The position numbers and the translations under genes were made by a program. A stretch of 61,479 nt of DNA from Ferruginibacter sp. (GTDB lineage Bacteria > Bacteroidota > Bacteroidia > Chitinophagales > Chitinophagaceae), in contig JACMKX010000149.1 of the NCBI GenBank assembly GCA_014379905.1, positions 1 through 61,479 of the forward strand, read 5' to 3'. Positions within the stretch are counted from its first letter, which is position 1, and every line of letters starts with the position of its first letter. The notes below the pieces were generated by a model, which did not search any database, was not told the origin of the DNA, and worked only from the letters and a program-made list of their open reading frames with translations. Positions 43,224 to 50,931 of the stretch are shown piece by piece.

Positions 43224-46031
43224 CTAATCATCATCACTACTAATATCCAAACTACTTCCCGGCTGCACAGTAAGCGTAGCACCGGCCAGCAAAGTAAGGT
43301 TGAAGGCATGCGCATTCCTGTTTCCTCCAATCACTATATTTCCGCCGTTGATGACTACTTCGGTGTATTCACCCGGTACGGCGCCTGCCTGCCAGTTGCC
43401 TGCTTTGAACCAGTCGTTGTCAACCGTTCCCAGCCAAACGCCGGGTTGAAGCATATGGAAAACTGCGGCCGGCACTTTTAATTTAGATAAAGCGCCACCA
43501 CCCAAAAAGCCCAGGTTTTCTATTATCACCAGATCATCTTCATTGTTGGTGATCATTTTCGAAGAAGCAAAAATCGTTTCGTTGGTCCATATAACTCCGC
43601 CTGTACCATAAGTCGTTACCAGGTCTCCGTTCGTATCTACTTTACAAATAAATCCTTTTGTTACACCGGCTACCAGTGCCCTTCCAAACAGGAGCAGGTT
43701 ATAACCGTTATTGATCCATTTGAGTTGATCCAATGCAATGCTGGTAGCGCCGGGCAATTGTAAAAACTTGTTCCCGTTGGTTCCCCAGCTTGTATTCATT
43801 ACGCCTCCATCGCTTGTGATCGAATTGAAGAAAATTCCTCCGGGAGTACTGGCTCCGTTGCCTTCTCTCCAGGTAGAAACAACAAACAGGTAACCCGGCA
43901 GTATTTTTATTTCTTTGATCTCTGTTTCCTCACCGCTGTTGATCAGTGCCTGCGACACCAATCCGTTTATACCGAAACTGCTGTCAGCGTAGCCGCCAAA
44001 TCCTTGTGGCCCCTGCTTCACTTTGCAAATTTGCTTAGGGGTTCCGTTAATACCTCCTCCTACAAAAGCATTGCCGGTATTTTCACTAATGGTAAAGCAA
44101 TGCAGGAATGGCAGGCGTGGGAGAAAAGCACTGTAAGGACTTCCATTGGGTGTAATTTTGTAGATATAGGCTTTTCCGCCGCCGGCATGGGTTGTACCTA
44201 CATTTCCTGCCATGTAAATCGTATCATCCTGCACTTTCAGGTCTATGTAGGTCATACCGCCTGCTCCGGAATAATGCAGCTTGCCATTGAAAGCGAAAGT
44301 ATTATCAGGAGTTCCGTCGGGCATTATCCTGTAAACAGTGGCTTTTGATCCTGCTGTACCTGTGCCAATTCCCGGCTCATTTTGATAATTCGTATAAGTG
44401 CCCCCTATTAAAAATTTCCCACCAGGCAATTCACGCACGTGCCTGGCCGTGCGGCCATAAGTTGATTTATAAGCAAAGACGGTTCCATTGTCTCCAAAAC
44501 TCGAATCTATATCGCCGTTGCTGCGAAACTTTTGAAAAAGCAGCCCGCCTTTTCCACGGTCTTCAGGAACAAACCCGTTTCCAACAGCCAAATATTTATT
44601 ATCGGGCAACTGGGCCATATCACTCCATGATTGCCCGCTGGCTATACCATTAATGATAAGGGAACCTCCAGTTCCGAAAGTTGGGTCAATGCTGCCATCT
44701 GTTTTGTATTTGATTACCACGCCCGCTATCGTACCGTTTGGCCGGGTAGCATTGCCTGCCACTACAAAACCTGTGTTACTCGTAACGATGATCTCGGCAG
44801 GTTCTGCAGAAATAAATTCATCGCTTTGCCACGGAGAGAATAGCAATGGATCAGCACCGCCGCCCGGTTTATGGCTGGCAATGGCTATGGCATAACGTCC
44901 GGGTGTTGCGGTTGGTTTTGAATACGTGAATACAATTCTTTCTTCGCCATTAACAGTAGCAAGTTTGGCAGAAATATTTTTGCATCCATATCCCGGGTTC
45001 GGTGCGCCAACAGCATAGTTATAGCTGGTAGTAGTTTGTATGTCTCCCTGGTTGCTGAAGTTATAAAAGGATGGCACCCCCGAAGGATCTGTATAGGAGC
45101 CGCCGACAGTAATGGATTGATTTGCGTGATAATTGATACTGGTGATGGAGTAAGGATTCGGAACAGGAAAGGAGGCGATGCCTGCAGTTCCAAAGCTGCT
45201 GTCGATCTTTGCGACCGGCCCTGTTAATATGCGATAGAGTATTATTTCATCTGCCAGGCTGGTGGTTTTTACAGAAAAAGCAACATACAATTTTCCATCG
45301 CCACCGATGATGGTCTTTACAGGTAAGGTATCATTAAATGTCTGCTGATCCGGCACCGGCAAGTCAATATTACCATTGTTTCCAAAGCTTGCAACAGGCG
45401 CACCCGTGCTGGTAGAATAAGACGACAATACTATTTTTTGATCTGTAAAACTAATACCCGCTTTCCTTACCGTGTACTGTGCATATACCCAGTCTTCCAC
45501 AAAACGGTTCCTGGAAAAGATACCACTTTCATTAAAGAATCGTATATCTCCGCCGTTGTAGGCTATGGGCCTGGCACCGGAAACAAATGTTTTCATCATA
45601 TAACCGGCACCGTCTTCATTGTGCCCGGCAAGAATATATTGAATACTTGCAGGATTGGAAGAGGCGTTAGCTATATAAGTTTTATCTATCGTGCAACTAC
45701 CCAGGTTGGATGTAGGAGCAGTAAACATAGCATATCCCCCGCTGCCAAAGTTGCTGCGGAAAGTCCCCCAGGGATTGAGCTGCATCAGCAGGGGTATTTT
45801 ATTTGGACGGGACTCCTGTACATTATTTACCGTCACTATTTTCAACGCCCCTTCATAATATCCGCCCAGCGTGATATGGCCTGAATTTTCATAAGTAGCG
45901 GTATTGATCACCACATTGCCCCACAAATTATTTTTGGCAAAGGGTGTAAAAACGCCATTCACCTGTTGGGCAAAACTTGTACCTGCAATAAACATGGCAG
46001 AAAAAAATACAGGCAGAAAAATTGATCTCAT
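43224..46031 (-). CDS. Secreted delta-60 repeat protein
   Basis: 935 residues from the ATG at 46031, which opens a signal peptide ending in SFAQ. It carries many copies of the delta-60 repeat, a propeller-like unit of about 55-60 residues recognised by DSSFGTAG, DPTFGTGG, DSSFGDNG and DNTFAFNG, each followed by an ILPGG/QLPDNKYLAVG-type turn. The tail has GEYTEVVINGGNIVIG and LTLLAGATLTVQPGSSLDISSDDD, a common outer-surface closing segment that replaces the usual type IX C-terminus; I see no PorSS or gliding domain. The protein is probably displayed on or released from the cell. It diverges from the fibre-like gene. Confidence 0.82.
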   Translation of the reverse strand: MRSIFLPVFFSAMFIAGTSFAQQVNGVFTPFAKNNLWGNVVINTATYENSGHITLGGYYEGALKIVTVNNVQESRPNKIPLLMQLNPWGTFRSNFGSGGYAMFTAPTSNLGSCTIDKTYIANASSNPASIQYILAGHNEDGAGYMMKTFVSGARPIAYNGGDIRFFNESGIFSRNRFVEDWVYAQYTVRKAGISFTDQKIVLSSYSTSTGAPVASFGNNGNIDLPVPDQQTFNDTLPVKTIIGGDGKLYVAFSVKTTSLADEIILYRILTGPVAKIDSSFGTAGIASFPVPNPYSITSINYHANQSITVGGSYTDPSGVPSFYNFSNQGDIQTTTSYNYAVGAPNPGYGCKNISAKLATVNGEERIVFTYSKPTATPGRYAIAIASHKPGGGADPLLFSPWQSDEFISAEPAEIIVTSNTGFVVAGNATRPNGTIAGVVIKYKTDGSIDPTFGTGGSLIINGIASGQSWSDMAQLPDNKYLAVGNGFVPEDRGKGGLLFQKFRSNGDIDSSFGDNGTVFAYKSTYGRTARHVRELPGGKFLIGGTYTNYQNEPGIGTGTAGSKATVYRIMPDGTPDNTFAFNGKLHYSGAGGMTYIDLKVQDDTIYMAGNVGTTHAGGGKAYIYKITPNGSPYSAFLPRLPFLHCFTISENTGNAFVGGGINGTPKQICKVKQGPQGFGGYADSSFGINGLVSQALINSGEETEIKEIKILPGYLFVVSTWREGNGASTPGGIFFNSITSDGGVMNTSWGTNGNKFLQLPGATSIALDQLKWINNGYNLLLFGRALVAGVTKGFICKVDTNGDLVTTYGTGGVIWTNETIFASSKMITNNEDDLVIIENLGFLGGGALSKLKVPAAVFHMLQPGVWLGTVDNDWFKAGNWQAGAVPGEYTEVVINGGNIVIGGNRNAHAFNLTLLAGATLTVQPGSSLDISSDDD

Positions 46032-46089
46032 TGGGTTTGTTTTGATATAGTTAATGTAGCTCAAAAATGAGCATATAATTACCAGCAAT

Positions 46090-46147
46090 CAATACCGAAA
46101 ACGGGTGAAGAAAATAACAAAAACTCATTCACCCTATTTTGGTATTG
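46090..46147. promoter_or_regulatory. 20-bp imperfect inverted repeat in a divergent promoter region
   Basis: CAATACCGAAAACGGGTGAA (46090-46109) is repeated inverted at 46128-46147 with 16 of 20 positions matching, separated by 18 bases. It lies midway between the delta-60 and fibre-like gene starts and contains TATTTTGG, close to a -7 box. Either an operator or two mirrored promoters. Confidence 0.5.
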
Positions 46148-46193
46148 CTGCACCATCAATTTGTTCAGACTTTTGAAAACTAAAATCAAACAA

Positions 46194-47675
46194 ATGAAAA
46201 ATGTCTTCCTGCTGCTTGTTTTCATAACAGTAAATATTTCGGTTGGCGCACAAAGCGTAGGAATTGGAAACAATGCTCCGCATCCCACATCCATCCTGGA
46301 TCTTTCAAATGGCCAGTCCAAAACTTTTGTCTTACCTAAAATGACCCAACCCACCAGGGATGCACTGGTAAGTCCGCCCATGGGTAGCATGTTGTACATG
46401 AATGGCACCAACGACGTTGATCAACCCATCGGTCTGTATTATAGAACCGGTAGCAGCTGGCGTTACATCATGAGCAGTAATGACATTAAAAAAACATGGG
46501 AAAAGGTTTCGGATGATGTTCAATACAGTACCACGGAAAGAATCGGCGTTGGTACTACAACTCCTTCGGCCCTTATGCACCTTCGGGCGGCAAATGATGG
46601 TGAACAGATCTCCGTAAAAATGCAGGGTGCCTTTCCAAGCCTGAGTTTCGATTATGGAACGGCCGCCTCCGGCGGGTGGGTTTCCAAAGCACTTATTTAT
46701 GGAACGCCCACAGGGCTTGTGTTTGCAAACAGCGTGCAGAGTCCAACCGCCAACATGCGGTTTCGTTTGGGAAGCATTGACAGGATCATCCTTGAACCCG
46801 ACGGAACTTTCAAAACAAAATCAGAGATCAGGTTAACAGATGATAATTTTATCGAAAAAGGATTTTTTCACATGAATGGGAATGATGTGAGAATAGGTAC
46901 TGTATCAGGAAACAACACCGGCAGTTTTGTGGTAAGAACAAATGGATTTGATAACCTAAAGGTAGATGCCGCCGGGGATGTGGTACCCACCAATAATATA
47001 CAATTTTATGAAGGTGCTGTACAAAAAGCATTCGTTCAACGCGACGGCAGTGACCTGCGCCTCGGAGTAAACAGCGATAACAGCACGGGCAATGTAGTGA
47101 TGCGGTTAAATGGTGCTGATCATTTTAAATTTGACAACGACGGCCGCCTGACCCTGATGAACGAAAGCAGTCCTACCCTATACTTCCAGGTTGCCGGCGT
47201 AAACCAGGGTGCCATACAGCAGCAGGGCGCTAACCTTGCTATTAATGCAACGGGTAACCAGGTACGCATCAACCAGTTCTTATATGTGGATGATGCTACT
47301 GACCGGGTGGGTATCAGCACTTCCTCCCCGGACGAAAAACTACATGTGCAGGGAAACGTAAAAGTATCTACCGGAAAAGTACTGAATAACAGCAACGAAA
47401 ACATGCTGCCTTATGGGTATGCTATCTTCAGGGGCGACGGTACCAAAGCGAGGGGCACGGCCAGTCTTACCGGTGGCTGGATAGGCAACGATTTTTACCT
47501 GGAAGCTTCCAATGGCGCCGATATCAGCGACGGAATTTTAAGCGTAACCTGCTACAATGCTAATGTAACCCCTTCTTTTGTAGTGAGCGGTGCAAGACTT
47601 AAGATCAGTTTTTTTGATGAAGACGGGGATCAATTCAAGCCTTCTTTTAGCGTCGTGTTATATATGGTTAATTGA
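46194..47675 (+). CDS. Secreted fibre-like repeat protein
   Basis: 493 residues from the ATG at 46194, which starts the signal peptide (SVGAQ end). After VGIGNNAPHPTSILDLSN, a phrase frequent in Bacteroidota tail-fibre-like surface proteins, the body holds about six imperfect beta units with GNDVRIGTVSGNNTGSFVVRTNG, GSDLRLGVNSDNSTGNVVMRLNG and ERIGVGTTTPSALMHLRA, then RVGISTSSPDEKLHVQGNVKVSTG. No chaperone or autocleavage (S74) motif is recognisable at the C-terminus, which ends in FKPSFSVVLYMVN. It may be an extracellular adhesive fibre. It diverges from the delta-60 gene and may be coregulated with it. Confidence 0.72.
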   Translation: MKNVFLLLVFITVNISVGAQSVGIGNNAPHPTSILDLSNGQSKTFVLPKMTQPTRDALVSPPMGSMLYMNGTNDVDQPIGLYYRTGSSWRYIMSSNDIKKTWEKVSDDVQYSTTERIGVGTTTPSALMHLRAANDGEQISVKMQGAFPSLSFDYGTAASGGWVSKALIYGTPTGLVFANSVQSPTANMRFRLGSIDRIILEPDGTFKTKSEIRLTDDNFIEKGFFHMNGNDVRIGTVSGNNTGSFVVRTNGFDNLKVDAAGDVVPTNNIQFYEGAVQKAFVQRDGSDLRLGVNSDNSTGNVVMRLNGADHFKFDNDGRLTLMNESSPTLYFQVAGVNQGAIQQQGANLAINATGNQVRINQFLYVDDATDRVGISTSSPDEKLHVQGNVKVSTGKVLNNSNENMLPYGYAIFRGDGTKARGTASLTGGWIGNDFYLEASNGADISDGILSVTCYNANVTPSFVVSGARLKISFFDEDGDQFKPSFSVVLYMVN

Positions 47676-47679
47676 GGGG

Positions 47680-47733
47680 AGGCTGGAGGCTGGATGCCGG
47701 GTACCGGATGCTGGATACCTGATACTGGCAGCA
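47680..47733. repeat. Family C repeat copy 2
   Basis: GGCTGGATGCCGGGTACCGG continues as ATGCTGGATACCTGATACTGG. Same phrase type as 10642-10705, 49686-49706 and 60380-60412. Confidence 0.55.
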
Positions 47734-47794
47734 GTTAACCCATCAAAACTCGCCACTACCCACTACATTTGTTAAAAAATATATAAGAGTTACA

Positions 47795-47841
47795 TCGTTT
47801 ACGAATAATTTCCTACTTTAGCCATACGAAATATATCGTAT
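47795..47841 (+). promoter_or_regulatory. Candidate BlaI operators
   Basis: TCGTTTACGA (47795-47804) and ATACGA-N6-TCGTAT (47824-47841) are two dyads with the same TCGT/ACGA half sites in opposite order. They flank TACTTTAG (47814-47821), a near -7 box. The second ends one base before the blaI start codon, so the repressor could control its own operon. Confidence 0.5.
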
Positions 47842-47842
47842 T

Positions 47843-48229
47843 ATGGATAAGTTTAAAATTATTAAGCCTACTGAAGGTGAATTGGAGATACTGGGCGTAT
47901 TGTGGGACAAAGAATCGGCAACGGTTAGAACGGTGCATGAAGAATTGTGCAAGAACAAGGAAGCTGGTTATACAACTACCCTTAAACTGATGCAGATCAT
48001 GTTTGAAAAAGGCCTGGTAACAAGGGATAGCAGCAGTAAGACACATATTTATCAACCAGCTGTAACCCGTGAAAAAACACAAACACAGTTTGTAGATAAA
48101 ATGATCAATAGTTTATTTGCCGGATCGGGCGCAGAACTGGTAATGCATGCATTAGGAGATCATAAACCAAATGCAGATGAGTTGGATAAAATTCAACAAC
48201 TGATCAACCAATTAAAGGCAGGAAAATAA
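47843..48229 (+). CDS. BlaI/MecI/CopY family transcriptional repressor
   Basis: 128 residues. The winged-helix domain spans residues 8-75 with LKPTEGELEILGVLW-like start (KPTEGELEILGVLW), TVRTVHEEL, YTTTLKLMQIMFEKGLV and RDSSSKTHIYQP, the signature of the BlaI/MecI family. The C-terminal helices serve dimerisation. It lies 15 bases before a membrane M56 peptidase gene, the usual BlaI-BlaR1 pair. In the classical system the sensor cleaves the repressor. Half sites overlapping the start codon suggest autoregulation. No beta-lactamase or penicillin-binding protein gene is nearby, so the regulated target is probably elsewhere. Confidence 0.92.
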   Translation: MDKFKIIKPTEGELEILGVLWDKESATVRTVHEELCKNKEAGYTTTLKLMQIMFEKGLVTRDSSSKTHIYQPAVTREKTQTQFVDKMINSLFAGSGAELVMHALGDHKPNADELDKIQQLINQLKAGK

Positions 48230-48244
48230 TAACTAACGCTGTTT

Positions 48245-49687
48245 ATGGAACAGTTTGCTTATAGCTTCGCAATTACAATGATGCACAGTATTTGGCAAAT
48301 GGCTTTGCTTTTGCTTTTTTACTATGTTGCTGTTAACCTGTTCCGTCAATGGCCTCCTGTTGCCAAACGCAACCTGTTATTATTCGTTTTATCTGCGCAG
48401 GTTATTAGCTCTATGCTCAGTTTTTATTTTATTTACAGTACTCCTTTTTTAGATTACCGCGAAGACATTCAAACATTATTACAATCTTTTAGTACATCGC
48501 AAAACTGGTTATTGCAATATGCTCCTTTACTTTTTTCCCTATATACTTTTGGCTTATTGTACAAACTAAGTTGTGCCTGGTTTAACTGGAAAAAATTCAA
48601 CCATCTTTATAAAAATTCTTTACTCAAGCCTTCAGTTGATATCCGCCTGTTTACAGAAGCTAAAGCATTACATTTTGGTATCAAAAAAAAAGTAACTGTT
48701 TGGTGCAGCCATCATATTAAATCACCAGTAACTTTCGGATTTTTTAAACCGGTGTTATTATTACCTGTTGCATTAGTAAGCCAGTTAAATATTCAACAAA
48801 CAGAATCATTGATCGTGCATGAGCTTACGCACATTAAAAACAACGATTACCTTTTCAATTGGTTCCTGCTTGTAACAGACGCACTTTTCTTTTTTAATCC
48901 ATTTGTTAAGATGGCTATTCAAAAAATAAAAACGGAAAGAGAAAAAAGCTGCGATGTGCAGGTAGTACAATTTAATTACCCGGCTATTGATTACGCTGAA
49001 GCGCTTTTACAAATTGCTCAGCAACAATCCCTAAACGCTGTACTGGCAACGGTTGCAGCGGTTAGCAAAAAAACAGAATTGCTGGATCGTATCCGGTATT
49101 TTTCTGATGATAAAAATATCAGCCATCAACAATCAAAAAATTTTTCTTTCGCTGCACTGTTTATCTGGAGTTTCATCTTACTGAATATATTTTTTGCAGG
49201 TGTATTCGTTAGGGCCTCAAAACCGTTGGTATCAAATGAATTCAATAGTATTTTTGCAGCAGGTCCCTTGAATGAATGGAATAAATCTTTTTCAACTGAT
49301 GCTGCTGTTGAACCGCCTCTGCCTGTTTTACCGGCAACGACTTTAGCAGCCGCTCCTTCCACAAAAAAAACTGTTGAAAAACTTAGCCCTGATGTTACTG
49401 AACCGGCAGCTATCAAATCTTCCGGGTCAATTGCGGAAGAAACCCCTGCCCTTTTTCTTACACCCGTTTCCTTTGCGGAAGCTAACCCGGAAGTAGTAAA
49501 AGAAGTGGTTATTAATGAAGAAACCAATGGTGTAATGATTACCAAAGTATTTAGAATGACCAGTGTAAATGGCGATGTAAAAATGGAACCGCTCTGGATG
49601 ATCTCTGAAGTAAAACCTTCTGATAGCTTAAAACTGGCCATTAAAAAAGATAGCAGTGTAATTACGGTGATACCCACAGTGCAATAG
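48245..49687 (+). CDS. M56 family membrane peptidase (BlaR1-like), no sensor domain
   Basis: 480 residues. Four N-terminal helices (about 8-30, 38-62, 90-108 and after 300). The zinc site HELTH is at 192-196, followed by KSCDVQVV and a short ALLQIAQ helix. This is the M56 peptidase half of BlaR1/MecR1. The C-terminal part after residue 330 is low-complexity (Pro, Ala, Thr) and ends in a short beta-rich tail (TNGVMITKVFRMTSVNG); there is no penicillin-binding sensor domain. The signal it detects is therefore not a beta-lactam through an acyl-serine site. It follows blaI directly and must cleave or control it. Confidence 0.88.
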   Translation: MEQFAYSFAITMMHSIWQMALLLLFYYVAVNLFRQWPPVAKRNLLLFVLSAQVISSMLSFYFIYSTPFLDYREDIQTLLQSFSTSQNWLLQYAPLLFSLYTFGLLYKLSCAWFNWKKFNHLYKNSLLKPSVDIRLFTEAKALHFGIKKKVTVWCSHHIKSPVTFGFFKPVLLLPVALVSQLNIQQTESLIVHELTHIKNNDYLFNWFLLVTDALFFFNPFVKMAIQKIKTEREKSCDVQVVQFNYPAIDYAEALLQIAQQQSLNAVLATVAAVSKKTELLDRIRYFSDDKNISHQQSKNFSFAALFIWSFILLNIFFAGVFVRASKPLVSNEFNSIFAAGPLNEWNKSFSTDAAVEPPLPVLPATTLAAAPSTKKTVEKLSPDVTEPAAIKSSGSIAEETPALFLTPVSFAEANPEVVKEVVINEETNGVMITKVFRMTSVNGDVKMEPLWMISEVKPSDSLKLAIKKDSSVITVIPTVQ

Positions 49688-49751
49688 ATGCCGGATACCT
49701 GATGCACCCTCTTTTATTATAACTCGAATTAGAAAGCTTACAGCTGTAAGC
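49686..49751. repeat. Family C repeat copy 3 and a 16-bp palindrome
   Basis: GATGCCGGATACCTGATGC lies at the M56 stop codon, and GCTTACAGCTGTAAGC at 49736-49751 is a perfect palindrome. Neither has a T-run suited to a terminator. Confidence 0.45.
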
Positions 49752-49819
49752 CTTTAGCTATAACATTCCAAATTTTCATACTCAGTGGCTGACAATTTAT
49801 TACCAGGCAGGGATGCCTG

Positions 49820-49860
49820 CTTTCTTATTCCTTATTGGATGTTCTTTACTTCTTACTCCT
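49820..49860. repeat. Family G repeat copy 4
   Basis: CTTTCTTATTCCTTATTGGA continues as TGTTCTTTACTTCTTACTCC. It is the most divergent of four copies and lies just after the end of the PorP/SprF gene. Confidence 0.5.
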
Positions 49861-49864
49861 ATCC

Positions 49865-50896
49865 TTACCACACATTCCTCGGGCAGGTATCTCCATATTT
49901 ATTTCCTAATATAAATCCTACCATAATTTCATGCGTATTGCCGGTATAAGCTCTCATCTTGTTGGTGGTAGCAACTTCATAGGAATAACTGATGTTGAGT
50001 GTATTTGAAATGTTTAACCCGGCCATTCCGGAATAGCCCGAAATAAGATCGCCGTAACGGTAACTGCCGCCCACCCACAATTTATCGAGGTACTGCAATT
50101 TTGCATTGGCATGTACGCCCAGCAATTGCGGTTTCCAATACTGAACCATAACGGAAGGAATGAGGTTCAATTCATCACTTAAAAGAAGGCGGTACCCGGC
50201 GGTTAAAAAATAGTTGGGCTCATAAAAACTGGCATTGTCATTATTATTGGCAAATTTTACTTTACCCGGAACAATATTCAATACAGATATACCGGCAAAA
50301 TAATCCTTTGAATACAACCACAATCCTGCTCCTACTTCTGGTTTTATTTTTTTCAATTCACCATTGGCATAGCCGATTGCAGGATCATTAGGATCCAGGC
50401 TGGCCCAGTTTATTTTCGACCGCTCAAGACTTACGCTGCTGATACCCGCATTAATCCCTGCACTCAAAGTTGTTCTTATCCCCAACGGTTTATGATAGGC
50501 ATAAGAAGCCGCCGCAGACCACCGGTTAATAAAACCCGATTTATCATTCACGGCCATCAAACCAATTCCATGATGTGCTTTGGGTGCTGTGTACTGTTCC
50601 CAATACTGGCTTCCTCTTGGATTTTCTCCCGGCACTTCAAAAGAGGTAGCGGATGTGCGCAGGTCACTTTTATTAATGGGCGCATGAATGGTGAAATACG
50701 TGGTGGTGGGTGCTCCGTCAATACCGGTCCATTGATTGCGGTGACTTATTTTAATATCCGTATAGTTCTCTATACCTGTTACTGCAGGATTAAGCACATA
50801 GTTATTCAACACATATTGTGTGTACGATGGCTTCGACTGGCTAAAAGCAGTAAGGCAAAAAAATTGTATTGTTATTATCAGCTTTATCGGTTTCAT
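49865..50896 (-). CDS. PorP/SprF family outer-membrane protein of type IX secretion
   Basis: 343 residues. The signal peptide (AFSQ end) is followed by SYTQYVLNNYVLNPAVTGIENY, TDIKISHRNQWTGIDGAP and KAHHGIGLMAVND, which are the hallmark N-terminal blocks of the PorP/SprF family. The remainder is an amphipathic beta-barrel. The last residues are unlike a barrel-end Phe signature (GDTCPRNVW). In Flavobacterium, SprF is needed for secretion and anchoring of SprB. It starts 35 bases after the stop of the 1764-residue cargo gene on the same strand, so the two form an operon and this protein is probably the dedicated attachment partner of that cargo. Confidence 0.92.
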   Translation of the reverse strand: MKPIKLIITIQFFCLTAFSQSKPSYTQYVLNNYVLNPAVTGIENYTDIKISHRNQWTGIDGAPTTTYFTIHAPINKSDLRTSATSFEVPGENPRGSQYWEQYTAPKAHHGIGLMAVNDKSGFINRWSAAASYAYHKPLGIRTTLSAGINAGISSVSLERSKINWASLDPNDPAIGYANGELKKIKPEVGAGLWLYSKDYFAGISVLNIVPGKVKFANNNDNASFYEPNYFLTAGYRLLLSDELNLIPSVMVQYWKPQLLGVHANAKLQYLDKLWVGGSYRYGDLISGYSGMAGLNISNTLNISYSYEVATTNKMRAYTGNTHEIMVGFILGNKYGDTCPRNVW

Positions 50897-50931
50897 TTTC
50901 TTTCTATCACTTTAGGTAAATCCAGCAAATT

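Noticed and set aside
44004..45884. Several plus-strand frames opposite the delta-60 gene
   Set aside because: They are shadows on the opposite strand of a repeat-rich coding sequence and show no domain.
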